Shown here one piece after another: positions 54,934-64,000 of a DNA stretch of 64,000 bases. Below the pieces are notes generated by a model. The model was not told the origin of the DNA. It did not search any database and saw nothing but the letters and a program-made list of their open reading frames with translations. The position numbers were made by a program, and so were the translations under genes. How positions within the stretch are numbered: position 1 is the stretch's first letter; each line of letters begins with the position of its first letter. The DNA is from Ancylostoma caninum (taxonomy: Eukaryota; Nematoda; Chromadorea; Rhabditida; Ancylostomatidae): positions 806,001-870,000 of the forward strand of contig JBAJFG010000248.1 in assembly GCA_037903475.1 (NCBI GenBank), in the 5' to 3' direction.

Positions 54934-57900
54934 CGTATAGCTTCCTTCTTTCTTAGCACTGTCGTTTTCTGTCATCGCGAGAATGTATTTTTTATGACAC
55001 AGAACTACGAGAGAGTTAAAAATGCACAGGAGGAGAACGAAAAAGATCAAAAATCCATAAGATGCCACGAGGAGAAAACTACAAAACACCGCTAGAACGA
55101 GCTAGACTAAACGCAGCGCTGAGCGCGCGGCCATCCGCGGACAACTGAGTTGCATCAATGCTCACTGTGTCCCGGAACTGGGTCATCAGTCATATAATAT
55201 TTACTCTGCCGAGCAACTTCACTGCAATATTTTTCTGATCATTTCTGCTGATACTATGTATTTCTGCATGAGCTCAAGAAGACCTTTACACTGTATCGTG
55301 TCGATGAGCAAAGTAAATGAAGTTGTTTTTGAGAAGTGCCAACACTCTAGAATTGTCGATTTTACGTTGAAGAACAGCGAAGGGTTTGTCTGTGCTAATA
55401 TACCCTTAATTTTCCCGAACGAAAACCTTAATGATTCTGTAGAAGCGGTTTCTCCAAATTCCCGGTGAAGTCTGCTCGAATTCCCGTGGCAGAAATGAGG
55501 GATGTGGTAGGAAAATATGCGAGATTTTGCCAGAGTATGCATTAAACATCCCTGAAAGTGACTTCTTAGAGGGGACTCCGCAGAGCCCATGAATTAATAG
55601 CTTGAGGTACATATGTTTCTAATGTTTCTTTCTAATGCTGAAATTGTAATTTTTCTTCCCTAATGCTCTGTTGTGACTTCCTACTAAGTTGTTTGTTTAT
55701 GATGTTTGATAAGCACGTGACATTCCGGAGTAAAGAGTGACCTTTACTAACTAAGCTGATGAGCCCCTCAGTGAAGCCGACATGTGAGCATTGGTGGTGT
55801 TGACGGACCTACCAAATTGGCACCCGGAGCCGCTTTCCACCCTATGCGACTTGCAGTGTTGGCCGGCCACTGCTCTTCGCCACCAACAGTCTCACTCCCT
55901 ATCTCGTAATTTCACCTAGGCTGTGTTTAGTACTATCGGTCTATTTGATATCGATTTTTCTCATCTTGGTATGAATGCATTGTTACCGATAATTAGAGGA
56001 GATGCATTGAAGTTGATGTTTCAGTTTTCTATTCAACGGTCCATCCATCACGCTGTTTTTTGGTCACATTTAACTCAGCTAATTCAATTGAAAATTCTCT
56101 TCAATTTCTCGTCCTAAACAAAAAGCTATGCTGCCAGGGAACCAAAGATAGTTTGCTCTTTGGTAGATCATCTTTGCCGGAATAGCTTCATGTTTAGCAA
56201 TGCTTTTGCTTCGAGATTTCTCATATATGCACAGAAACTTATCGCTCTCCCAGAATTCTCCAAGAACACTTCAATAACAACTGGCGCCTCTGCTGAAATC
56301 CTATCCGTCGCCTCAATTGCAAAAGCGTATCTTATTATCAAAGTCCAGGTCGAATCAATTATCGATAGTTTGCTAGAATCCACATCGCATGCGTAAAAAC
56401 TCAGTTATAATAGAAATTTCTCCCAAGACCATAATCAGGACAGTACAGTTGCGAACAGGCAATGCCATCCATCTACCGTAGTGCAACCCCTCCAAAATAA
56501 ATGTGCCCTTCTTCGCTGTGCGCCAGCCAGCCAATCGTAGTTTTATCAGAGGGCGGGGACTTTTTTTTTTCAAAATTTCCATAGTAATTCTATAGTGGCC
56601 GTATGGAGGTGTGCCCGAGTCTAGCATCCCATCTGTGACAGGTCGTATATCACCGATTAGTTGGCCCAAAATCGGGAAATTATGGTATTTCAGTCGGTAT
56701 GCGCCGGCTGGGCGAATAAATTCTCAGCAAAGTGCCCATTGGGAGCCGCCGAAGATGGACAATGAAGGAACGGGTCGGATTTTTATTGCAATTCTATCGG
56801 AGGACTAGGGGTCGGCGCTCCTATTTCTCCATTCTTCCATTCTTTACTTTTTTTCAGTACATACTTATACTATTACGTTGGCAGAAAAAATATTGTTGGA
56901 AATTTTGATCCCTTTTTGTTTTTATTATTTATTAGATACGTCATTGACTTAACTCCTCTAGAAATTGGGCTACAGTGAGTCGAAAAAGTTGAAGGCCCCC
57001 CAACTTTACACAATTTATTTCAAAAATTCTTTTTTTTTTTTGACAAGTAAGCCTTGAGGAGGCAGATCGAATCATAGTCAGAGAGTGCAAAGTCGGTGGA
57101 ATGGAGATACGGGAACATTGACTCAACCTAGCTGCGTTGGTTTATGCTAGACCTCTTAAGATTGCTGAAATTAGTGTGGAAAATGAGGAGGCATTGGGAG
57201 GTTTTTCATATCTCCCGCTTTTCCTTCACCGTTTTCACCAGTTTTCAGATCCGGCCCCTGAAATGGCAGTCGTGATTGTCTCACCTTTGGAAGCTTTTCC
57301 AACTACGGCACCATTCCAGCCTTGTGAGGTGGGGTCATCCGAAGCGCGGTTGCTCAAAAACCTGAAACCTTAACATTACTTATTATCTCTCTTCTCTCAC
57401 TGGAGACTGCACCACTGCAACCTGACACTTTTTGAATTGAAATTGTTTCAGCCAACGAATTTTAAATTGTATCAATCACTGGGAAGCACATTCCGTTCAC
57501 AATACCACAGTATTTGGTCGAACTAGAGGCGGATCTAGCAACTTTCCCTTTCTTTGGCAAATTCTTTTCCTGCCCCGCTAATTGAGCTGAAAAGACTGAA
57601 GATTCTTCCCTTTTTTTATCTAAGTGGGCAAATTACTGTTTTTTTTTATCTGAACGAACCACCAGTCATCTTCGACATTGATTTATTTCAGAAAAAGGCT
57701 GCGATTCGCTACTACAAGGCTGAGAATCACAGAGGGCGGAGACGAAACTTTCATCTAGGCACATCTAGGGAGCTCTTAACTATGTAATATCATAAATTTC
57801 GAATTATAACGAACGTTTCGCTGGTCAGACATTTTCAACTGTTGAACCCCACCAGAGATATTTCGTCTATTCTTGACTTGTGTGCTGTACGAGATTACCG

Positions 57901-58093
57901 TGGTTTGAGGACTCAATTAGCGAATGTCCGAGTGTCAGAAACTATATATTTCAACATAGGAGAGACAAAAGAAAGCACGCGAACGAATAGGAGAAAATGT
58001 GGTAACATCACAATAATCGCAAACACCTTGTGTTGACCGGCTAAATTTACGAGACAAAACATTTGCAGTGGATCCCAATTGCACCGGATCATA
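54934..58093. other. Region with unresolved open frames
   Basis: A plus-strand ATG frame at 55256-55468 (70 codons, block KVNEVVFEKCQHSRIVDFTL, ending at a possible donor gtgaag) looks coding-like but could not be extended. At 56160-56808 both strands have long overlapping frames (minus 56168-56383 and 56373-56669, plus 56160-56396 and 56611-56808). This is typical of an old repeat rather than a gene. T-runs occur at 56564 and 57030. Confidence 0.3.
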
Positions 58094-58960
58094 TTGGGTT
58101 GGTCCGAAAGTTTTGCACCAAAATATTTTTTAGGATCTAGAATTCCATATATTTTGAATCAAAATGCCACTACATGTGAACTGTAGAACACACCTGGCTG
58201 CAGCCGTACAATAATCGTCAGACATCTCCAAGCTCTGAGCTAGAGGAGACCGATGTTGGTTTGGGTCCACAATGAATTGAGTGCCTTGCAAGAGTGAGTG
58301 TGTGTCAGTCTTTGCTGCTGCGTATACACAGGATGAACTTCCTCCATCAGCTCATTACTGGAGATGAGAGCTAGGTGCTGTATGTTAACCATACACGAAA
58401 GAAAAGTTGGCTCCTGCGTGGCGAGCCATCTCCAAAACAGCCGAAAGGCGAAGTGCATGAAAGAAGATTTCTATTGCTGCTATGCCATGAAAGAAGGTTT
58501 ATCTGTATTGTTGGGGGAATTCCAAGGGAATACTGCATCGAGAACTGCTGACACGTGGGCCACCGTGACTGCCTAAGTCTACTCTTCTTAATTACAGAAA
58601 ACGGCGGACGCAATTCGCCTGAAGCATAGAAAAATTAACCATGTTGCTGCACTTCGTGACAACGCCCGACCTCACGTGGCAAAGCTTACCCGCCAAAAAA
58701 ATTGCCAATTAGGTTGAGAAGATTTACCACACTCTGCTTATTCTGATGACTCATCCCCGTCTGAATACCAGTTGTTTGGGGCCCTGAAGCTGCATCTACG
58801 AGAAAAAAGAAATTTGATGACCGGACCAAATCAAAAGTGAGATTTCAAGCTTCTTACAGTTGCAGCTGCCAGAGTTCTTGACTTCTGGAACTGATGCTCT
58901 AGTGAAGCGTTGGCCTCGTGGATCATGAAGGTATTTATTTTGTTGATTGATATCTAGAAA
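58094..58960 (+). mobile_element. Mariner element, 3'-truncated
   Basis: The 5' terminus TTGGGTTGGTCCGAAAGTTT follows a TA (58092-58093). The body is a mariner transposase relic. No matching 3' inverted repeat was found after 58930, so the right end is deleted or strongly diverged. Mariner elements are known from hookworms (bandit). Whether this is that family needs alignment. Confidence 0.8.
58190..58928 (+). pseudogene. Mariner transposase pseudogene
   Basis: In shifted frames: TIIVRHLQAL and WVHNEL..LQE (N-terminal side), FLHQLITGDES at about 58336-58367 (first catalytic aspartate, family TGDE), and the KKSWLLRGEPSPKQPK block. LRDNARPHVAK at about 58653-58685 carries the second aspartate. 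SPSEYQLFGALKLHLRE at about 58753-58803 stands where the family has SPtDYhLF, so the third catalytic aspartate is glutamate here. DALVKRWPRG ends the frame. Frameshifts and stops throughout make it inactive. Confidence 0.8.
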
Positions 58961-60948
58961 GATTCTTTTTATTCGAAAATTTGGAGGGGGGGGGGGAAGG
59001 GAGAGAAAAGTTAGGATACTACACATAACATCATAGTCTCAGCCACGAGTAGAGGACTTCCACCTATCAACCTAGGGAAAGTCGAGACGAAGCGCATACA
59101 ACAGATTATCAGTGAAGGCCAAGTGCAGAAATCAGAGGACATGATACTGAGAAAGAAATGTTTGTTGAAGTGATACTCGAAAATGACAGGACATTTGTGC
59201 ACAATTATCTGCCTAATGATGCGTTAACTCTTAAGTTTCATCCACCTCTAAGAAATTTCTACTCCTAGCTTTTCGGATTACTTTTCATACCGTGCAGAAG
59301 TTAGGGAACGCTCTGATGACGTCCGTTCTTTCGCCCACACGTCCTGCCCGTCCGTCCGGCTCACGCAGGACTTGCAGACTTTACGTAATCCTCTGCTAGT
59401 TGACTCATGAGAATTCTTCCATAGGAAAACAAAAAAAAACGGTGCATTCCCTTTCACACCCCTTTTTTTTGCTTATCCTCTTAATCCGCTGGACCATTCT
59501 TGGCGCAATTCTATCTTTCGCTCGATTAAATACCTAATCACTGAAAGTGCCAGTGGTACACGAACTGTGTAAGTGATCTGCTTTGCTCCTTATCACTGTG
59601 GTTGATATTTGGAGAGAAACCAAAGAAAAGAAGAACGTGGGAAATGTGAGGTGCGTCGAGATGAGACGAGGAAGGCAGACAACACGCACATATACTTTAC
59701 CATCTCCGATTTTGGACCAGGCTGCATTTGTACTTGAAACAATGATGTATCTTACAGACTTTCAAAACACCATTGTCTAATGAAAAAGTCATTAGGGATT
59801 CCTCAATGAAATGAGGAGCGTATCAGAAGCTAAAGGTACAAAGGGCCACAAGATTCAGTAGCGACGAATGAGATATGATCAGCATAGTTAGATGCAGAAT
59901 TTCTTTTTACCATAACTCAGCTTTCAATTTGGGTATTCAGGCGAAATCTGAAGATGTAATGAAGGTCCAAGTACTACCTCTTTGCGCAGAATTTCACACA
60001 CGTAAACTGCTTGCAAACATAACTATCGTGTTCCAAGTCCAAATCCGCCGTTTTTGTCAACATGTTGCTTTCTCGTTTGTATCACCGTGTATGTATATAT
60101 GTAGCAATAGGCAAATAATAGACAATTTGCGAAAACTTTCCTCTTTGTAATTGCGAGTGAAAATACTCGACAAAAGCCAAGGAAGTTGAAGCTCAGCCCA
60201 ATAATGCCACTAGAATTAAGTCTCTGGCCATGCTGAGCTTAGGAAACACCCGTAGTGCTTCAATGTATTTCCGAGTTTCCTTTCCAGAATTGTTGCAGAA
60301 GGTTTTCTGGTGGATGCGACAGCTGATCATAGCTTTATGGCAGCTACTGCATACATTAATATCCAACTTCAAAAAAGTGCACGAGTGTGTGCTGCTAATT
60401 CAAAACGACTTCTGTACAACTGGAAAGCCTCCACAACATTATGTTCTTGGATCTAAAAAAACTCGAAATCATTCCTCCAATAGTTCCCAGAAGCTCAGAC
60501 GAGCACGTCCATGATGCCTAGACTGTGTCAACTTCTGGTAAGTACAAAGTAGGAGGCCAATAAATGTCTTTCTTGATACCCCCTCTTTTATTATACATTA
60601 CTGTAAGCATGGATTTCCTTTGCCATGAGCACTTCTGATAGGACCACTTCCACGGAAATTTCATTAAGTTCATGGGAATGGAACAATGGCTTGTTTTCGA
60701 AGGGATTAGAACACGAACGTGTGAGTTACTGCAACAGTGCGGTCTTGTTTGCACATTCAATAATACGAAAATTTTTATAGACTCCTTCAACGATAGTAAT
60801 TAACAAATCCCAATTTGGAAAATATACAAAAAATCGAAACAAATACGGAAAGCAAGTTTCTTCAGAACTCCTATTTCTACAGACAATTCACCACGTAAAT
60901 GTAAAACTGTCAAAGTACACACACTACAACAAGGGATCCAGAGCTTCG
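58961..60948. other. Region without a recognised gene; contains the TFIIF 3' flank
   Basis: G-run at 58984-58996 (inside the possible mariner tail). Plus-strand frames 59875-60150 and 60230-60514 show no family or splice support. The immediate left of 60949 is the 3' flank of the minus-strand TFIIF gene. No AATAAA is visible there on the minus strand, only a TATAAA-type variant near 60777. Confidence 0.35.
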
Positions 60949-62077
60949 CTAAGCCAAAGTGTTGGTCAGCGAGAAGAACAACACGTCCTTCTTGCCCTGT
61001 TTCTGCTTGAACTGGTGCGGTTCGATGGCCTGAATAGATAAATTGTGGCAAAACCATAAAAACCATCTTTAAGGGAAAAGAAGAAGAAAAAGAAAACAAC
61101 AATGAAACAATGAAAACCTTGAGGATCGCCGCCAGCTTCGTAACAATCTCCGCTTTCGTCATGTCACCGCATTTCTGTTTGATCTTTGCCAGTAGCTCTT
61201 TAGTGGTGTGTGGCTTACGACGCAAATACTTCCTGACGGTCTCCTCGTTCAAGCCCTCAGGTACGCTAGAAAAATATCGATCGAAACCCTGATAATGTCA
61301 CTGTCGCGCTTAAATTTTGGCACTTACTGTGGTGTTTCAACCTTTGGTCGTTTCGCATCATTGGAGGTCTCTGGCCCTGACGGATCTGATTCAGCGGGTC
61401 GTTTCTTACCCGCTCCACTAGTGCTCGGTTCTCCTCCGTTCGGGACCTCTTTCTTCTACAAATATACTTTCGAACTGAATAAACCATGGCTTGCTATACA
61501 GTTGGTAAGATTTACAGATGAAGATGAGAAAAATAGTGGACGCAAGCACGGTACTTACTGGCATAAACACTACAGAATCGATCTTCTCCTTGTCAGGATC
61601 ATCGGTGTCGGAGCCGGAAGAATCTGAAGTGGTCCGTTAATAAATCCCTGTTTCATGCTATGGAATCTGCTCCTAATCGATATTATAACAAAGGCAAGTG
61701 AAAAATCCACTGACAAAGAATATAAAAATAGAAATGCTGGAGCTAGGCTAATCGAATAACGAATAGGTACTGTCGCAAGGAAAAAAGTTGCCGGAAACAA
61801 AGACGTGACAAGAAATGCTTAACAATACCTACCCCTCTCCTCAATATCCAGGTGCTCTTTCTTCCGTTCTCCATCGTTATTGAGCAACTTCTTGGCTAAA
61901 ATAAACGAATTGAGCAGTGAAACCAAGGAGAATCAGATCAAAACTAGTAACTGACTCAGATCCTCCTCGTCACTGTCCGTCTCCTCGTCTGAATCCATCA
62001 TTTTCTTAAGTCCTTCCTCATCGCCAACACCAACCAGCTGTTTTTCGATTTTCTCATCTCCAGGGACCTCTTCACGA
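60949..62077 (-). CDS. TFIIF alpha subunit (RAP74), C-terminal part
   Basis: Six minus-strand exons: 61956-62077, 61833-61895, 61559-61623, 61328-61455, 61118-61265 and 60949-61029 (TAG). Introns are 60, 209, 103, 62 and 88 bp, with phases agreeing throughout. Acceptors are tttgcag, ttttag, cttcag, ttgtag, ttctag and tattcag. The product is a highly charged acidic linker (MMDSDEETDSDEEDL, RDSSGSDTDDPDKEK), then a basic stretch (KKRPAES, KRPKVE). A winged-helix domain follows (LNEETVRKYLRRKPHTTKEL, TKAEIVTKLAAILK) and ends KKDVLFFSLTNTLA. This matches the C-terminal domain of RAP74, the large subunit of the general transcription factor TFIIF. In other eukaryotes that domain binds the CTD phosphatase FCP1 and TFIIB at RNA polymerase II promoters. 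The N-terminal dimerisation exons are not seen in the remaining 1.9 kb and are probably beyond the window. The donor after 61956 (gtcagt) is the weakest site. Confidence 0.9.
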
Positions 62078-64000
62078 CTGCAAATAAAGACAATAGGTCC
62101 GACTGAGCAATTAACTAGTCTTCAAGACTGATAAAATTACTACACAGGCAGGCTTCAGATCAAAACATTTGAAACGTACCACCAGAAAAATTGATGTTTT
62201 TGGGTCTCTAGCAAAGAAGTCCGCAAAATTTCGATTATTACTCCGATAGACTGGTAATTAAACTGGGACTCCGCGATAATTAAGGGCGGGCGAAGCACGA
62301 GGTTGTGCCCCTAACTCCGTCATATCGCGTGGATCGATAACTCCAGGCAGTCCTCAGCACGCTGATCGGTGCTCTGTGTCCACAATTTATTTGCAAATTG
62401 GTGTTCCATCCCCGGTTTCATCTCAGCGCTTCATTAGGCTACGATTACAGCCGAAACACCGCCAGCTTTCTGGAACCTGGTCCACTTTTCCTCGTTTCGC
62501 GCTTATTTCTTACGTGCACGCACCCTAACAAGTCTCTTAAAGCGCAACATAAGCAGAGATGACGTCAGTGAACGTCATCTGTTACTACGCAGGGCAGCTG
62601 TCGCATTCCATCACAGCCCAGTTGTCTGCTACGTTGTTTTGTTCCTGTTTTTCGCGAACAATTCAACTTTTGAATCAATTCTTTATCTAGTTAGTCTGGT
62701 TTTACCGCGACTTATCGTGGGGGAAGTACCGCCTACCACTTGTCCTAGTTGACGTCAGCTAGCCCAAATCAATGTCACTTCCGTCGCGATGCCCTCTCAC
62801 AGATTGTAATGGTGTTCTTTCGGAAAACCATGAAGCACTCTTCCTTTGAATCTTGTTTTGTTGTTATCATTCACCTTGAAACCATTTATCTTTCCGTGTA
62901 GAATCGAATTTTAAATCACTTAACGTTTTCATCTTTTTTTTCAAGTCCCAATTTCCAAAAAAGCGGCATTTCTATTTCTTCCGCATGAGAATGCTTTCTA
63001 TGGTGTTCTTTCGGAAAACTCTTAGTTTTCTCTGCTCTTAGTTGGAATGCTCTTAGTTCCAAAAATTACAAAGCCCTATTGTGACAGTGTAGGCCCCAGT
63101 ACGTGGAGTCTTAGGCAAATTAGACTTCCCAAAAAAAGGCAAAAACCAAGGAAGAACGAGACAAAGCAACACAAAAAAATAGGATGGTACCGCTAGTGAG
63201 ATAAGAGAAAGGTACTCTTGGCAGTAATTCATTTTCTTTCCCTGCTAAAATCTTTGAACCTAATTTTTTGAACGTCATTAGGTAAACGACCAATCTTGCT
63301 TCAAGCGACAAGTTGTAAAAATGATTTTTTTTGAATAAAATTCTCCGTTGTGTGATGGTAGTGCCACCTCATATCCGTAGAGAGCTGCGCAGAGTTCTTC
63401 TTCTCCGTGCTGGGCTTCGTTTGCTCCAATCCCCTTCTCCGCTAACCCCTCGAACCGTTCTTTGTTTCAAAAATTTCGAAGTAGAGCCCACACAGCCTAA
63501 ATCGATCACGAAGCGGCTTTTCGAAAACGCTGTCGCCACGAGGAACCGCACGTGAAGCGAACGTGACTTATTGTTTACACCAGTCCACTGTACCCGGAAT
63601 TTTCCCACGAAAACAAAATGTCCTAAGTTGGTCAAAGTGCGGTTAAAAGCGACGCTTCCTAAATTTTACTTTCGTTCCGCATCGTTTCGCATTCTGCACA
63701 TAATACCCCAATTTTTTTTCTTGAATTTCCTCGATTATTTGCAGAAATGGATAATTCTCTCTAAGTTCATTTCTCAACTTTGAATGGTCAGGATCTTATT
63801 CGTTTTCAAAAGGGACCCCTGCTTTCCCCAAACCCCATTCCCCATACGGCTGCCCCCTGCTCGGTTGGGTAAAGTTTGAGACTGAGATAATCCTGAGAAT
63901 GGAGCAACTGCGGAACTGTAACCCTGGACAAACAAACTGCTGTGTAACATAGATGACTCAGGGTCAACATGCTCCACATAGAAGAGCTTCCACAGGTTCC
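62078..64000. other. Probable long intron/upstream region of the TFIIF gene
   Basis: The exon starting at 62077 enters mid-codon, so at least one further 5' exon exists. Possible minus-strand donors (gtacgt at about 62199, gtgaat near 62872) do not follow frames resembling the RAP74 N-terminus, so none is called. No element ends recognised. GC-rich patches lie at 62285-62350 and 62530-62640. Confidence 0.35.

Noticed and set aside
56160..56808. Long frames on both strands suggesting a gene or old retroelement
   Set aside because: Competing frames on opposite strands, no motif, no splice consensus and no terminal repeats found.
1..64000. CRISPR arrays, bacterial operons, phage or viral genes
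   Set aside because: No direct-repeat/spacer arrays, no ribosome-binding-site-led gene runs and no viral structural or replication genes. All RT sequences belong to Penelope-like or non-LTR retroelements.

Overview
The window is eukaryotic nuclear DNA, most likely from a nematode of the strongylid (hookworm-like) type. The reasons are one clear intron-rich host gene with short introns (60-209 bp) ending in nematode-style pyrimidine-cag acceptors, a mariner relic with insect/nematode-type termini, and a high density of small Tc1/mariner, fold-back and non-LTR elements. There are no operons, ribosome binding sites or prokaryotic signals. The species assignment is inference; no rRNA, tRNA, spliced-leader or mitochondrial marker was recognised.

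Layout. 1-9.2 kb is mostly unique or decayed DNA with a TA-flanked MITE (3655-4160), a fold-back element (4809-5032) and a mariner/Tc1-type relic (7977-8670). 9.2-13.1 kb is a nested cassette: a TA-flanked inverted-repeat unit holding a decayed Tc1-like transposon (9404-10644) and a nearly intact Penelope-like retroelement (10742-12951). The latter has a reverse transcriptase/GIY-YIG ORF between 444-bp inverted arms, each ending in a hammerhead-ribozyme-like motif. 13.3-16.4 kb is a frameshifted CR1/Jockey-type LINE (APE endonuclease plus RT) on the minus strand. 18-32 kb carries two TIR elements, several hairpin elements and a few tentative exons. 35-47 kb has more MITEs, a Tc1-type relic (41575-42485), a decayed hammerhead-like motif (45100-45148) and the best tentative small host genes (39157-39910, 39980-41020, 46682-47236). 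50-52.7 kb is a three-level nest: a LINE RT fragment split by a Tc1-like element that itself contains a Helitron-type element with a 116-bp minisatellite. 53.0-54.0 kb is a second copy of the TIR family at 22.3 kb. 58.1-59.0 kb is a mariner pseudogene.

Host coding content. The only gene identified with high confidence is the 3' part of the gene for the large (alpha, RAP74) subunit of general transcription factor TFIIF on the minus strand (60949-62077, six exons). It comprises the acidic/charged linker and the C-terminal winged-helix domain that contacts the RNA polymerase II CTD phosphatase FCP1 and TFIIB in other eukaryotes. All other host gene models here are built by eye from splice sites, phase agreement and open frames. 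They are given low confidence.

The features act together mainly as a record of successive transposition: element-in-element insertions, two families of hairpin MITEs present in two copies each, and a retroelement whose inverted structure has created a chimeric open reading frame.
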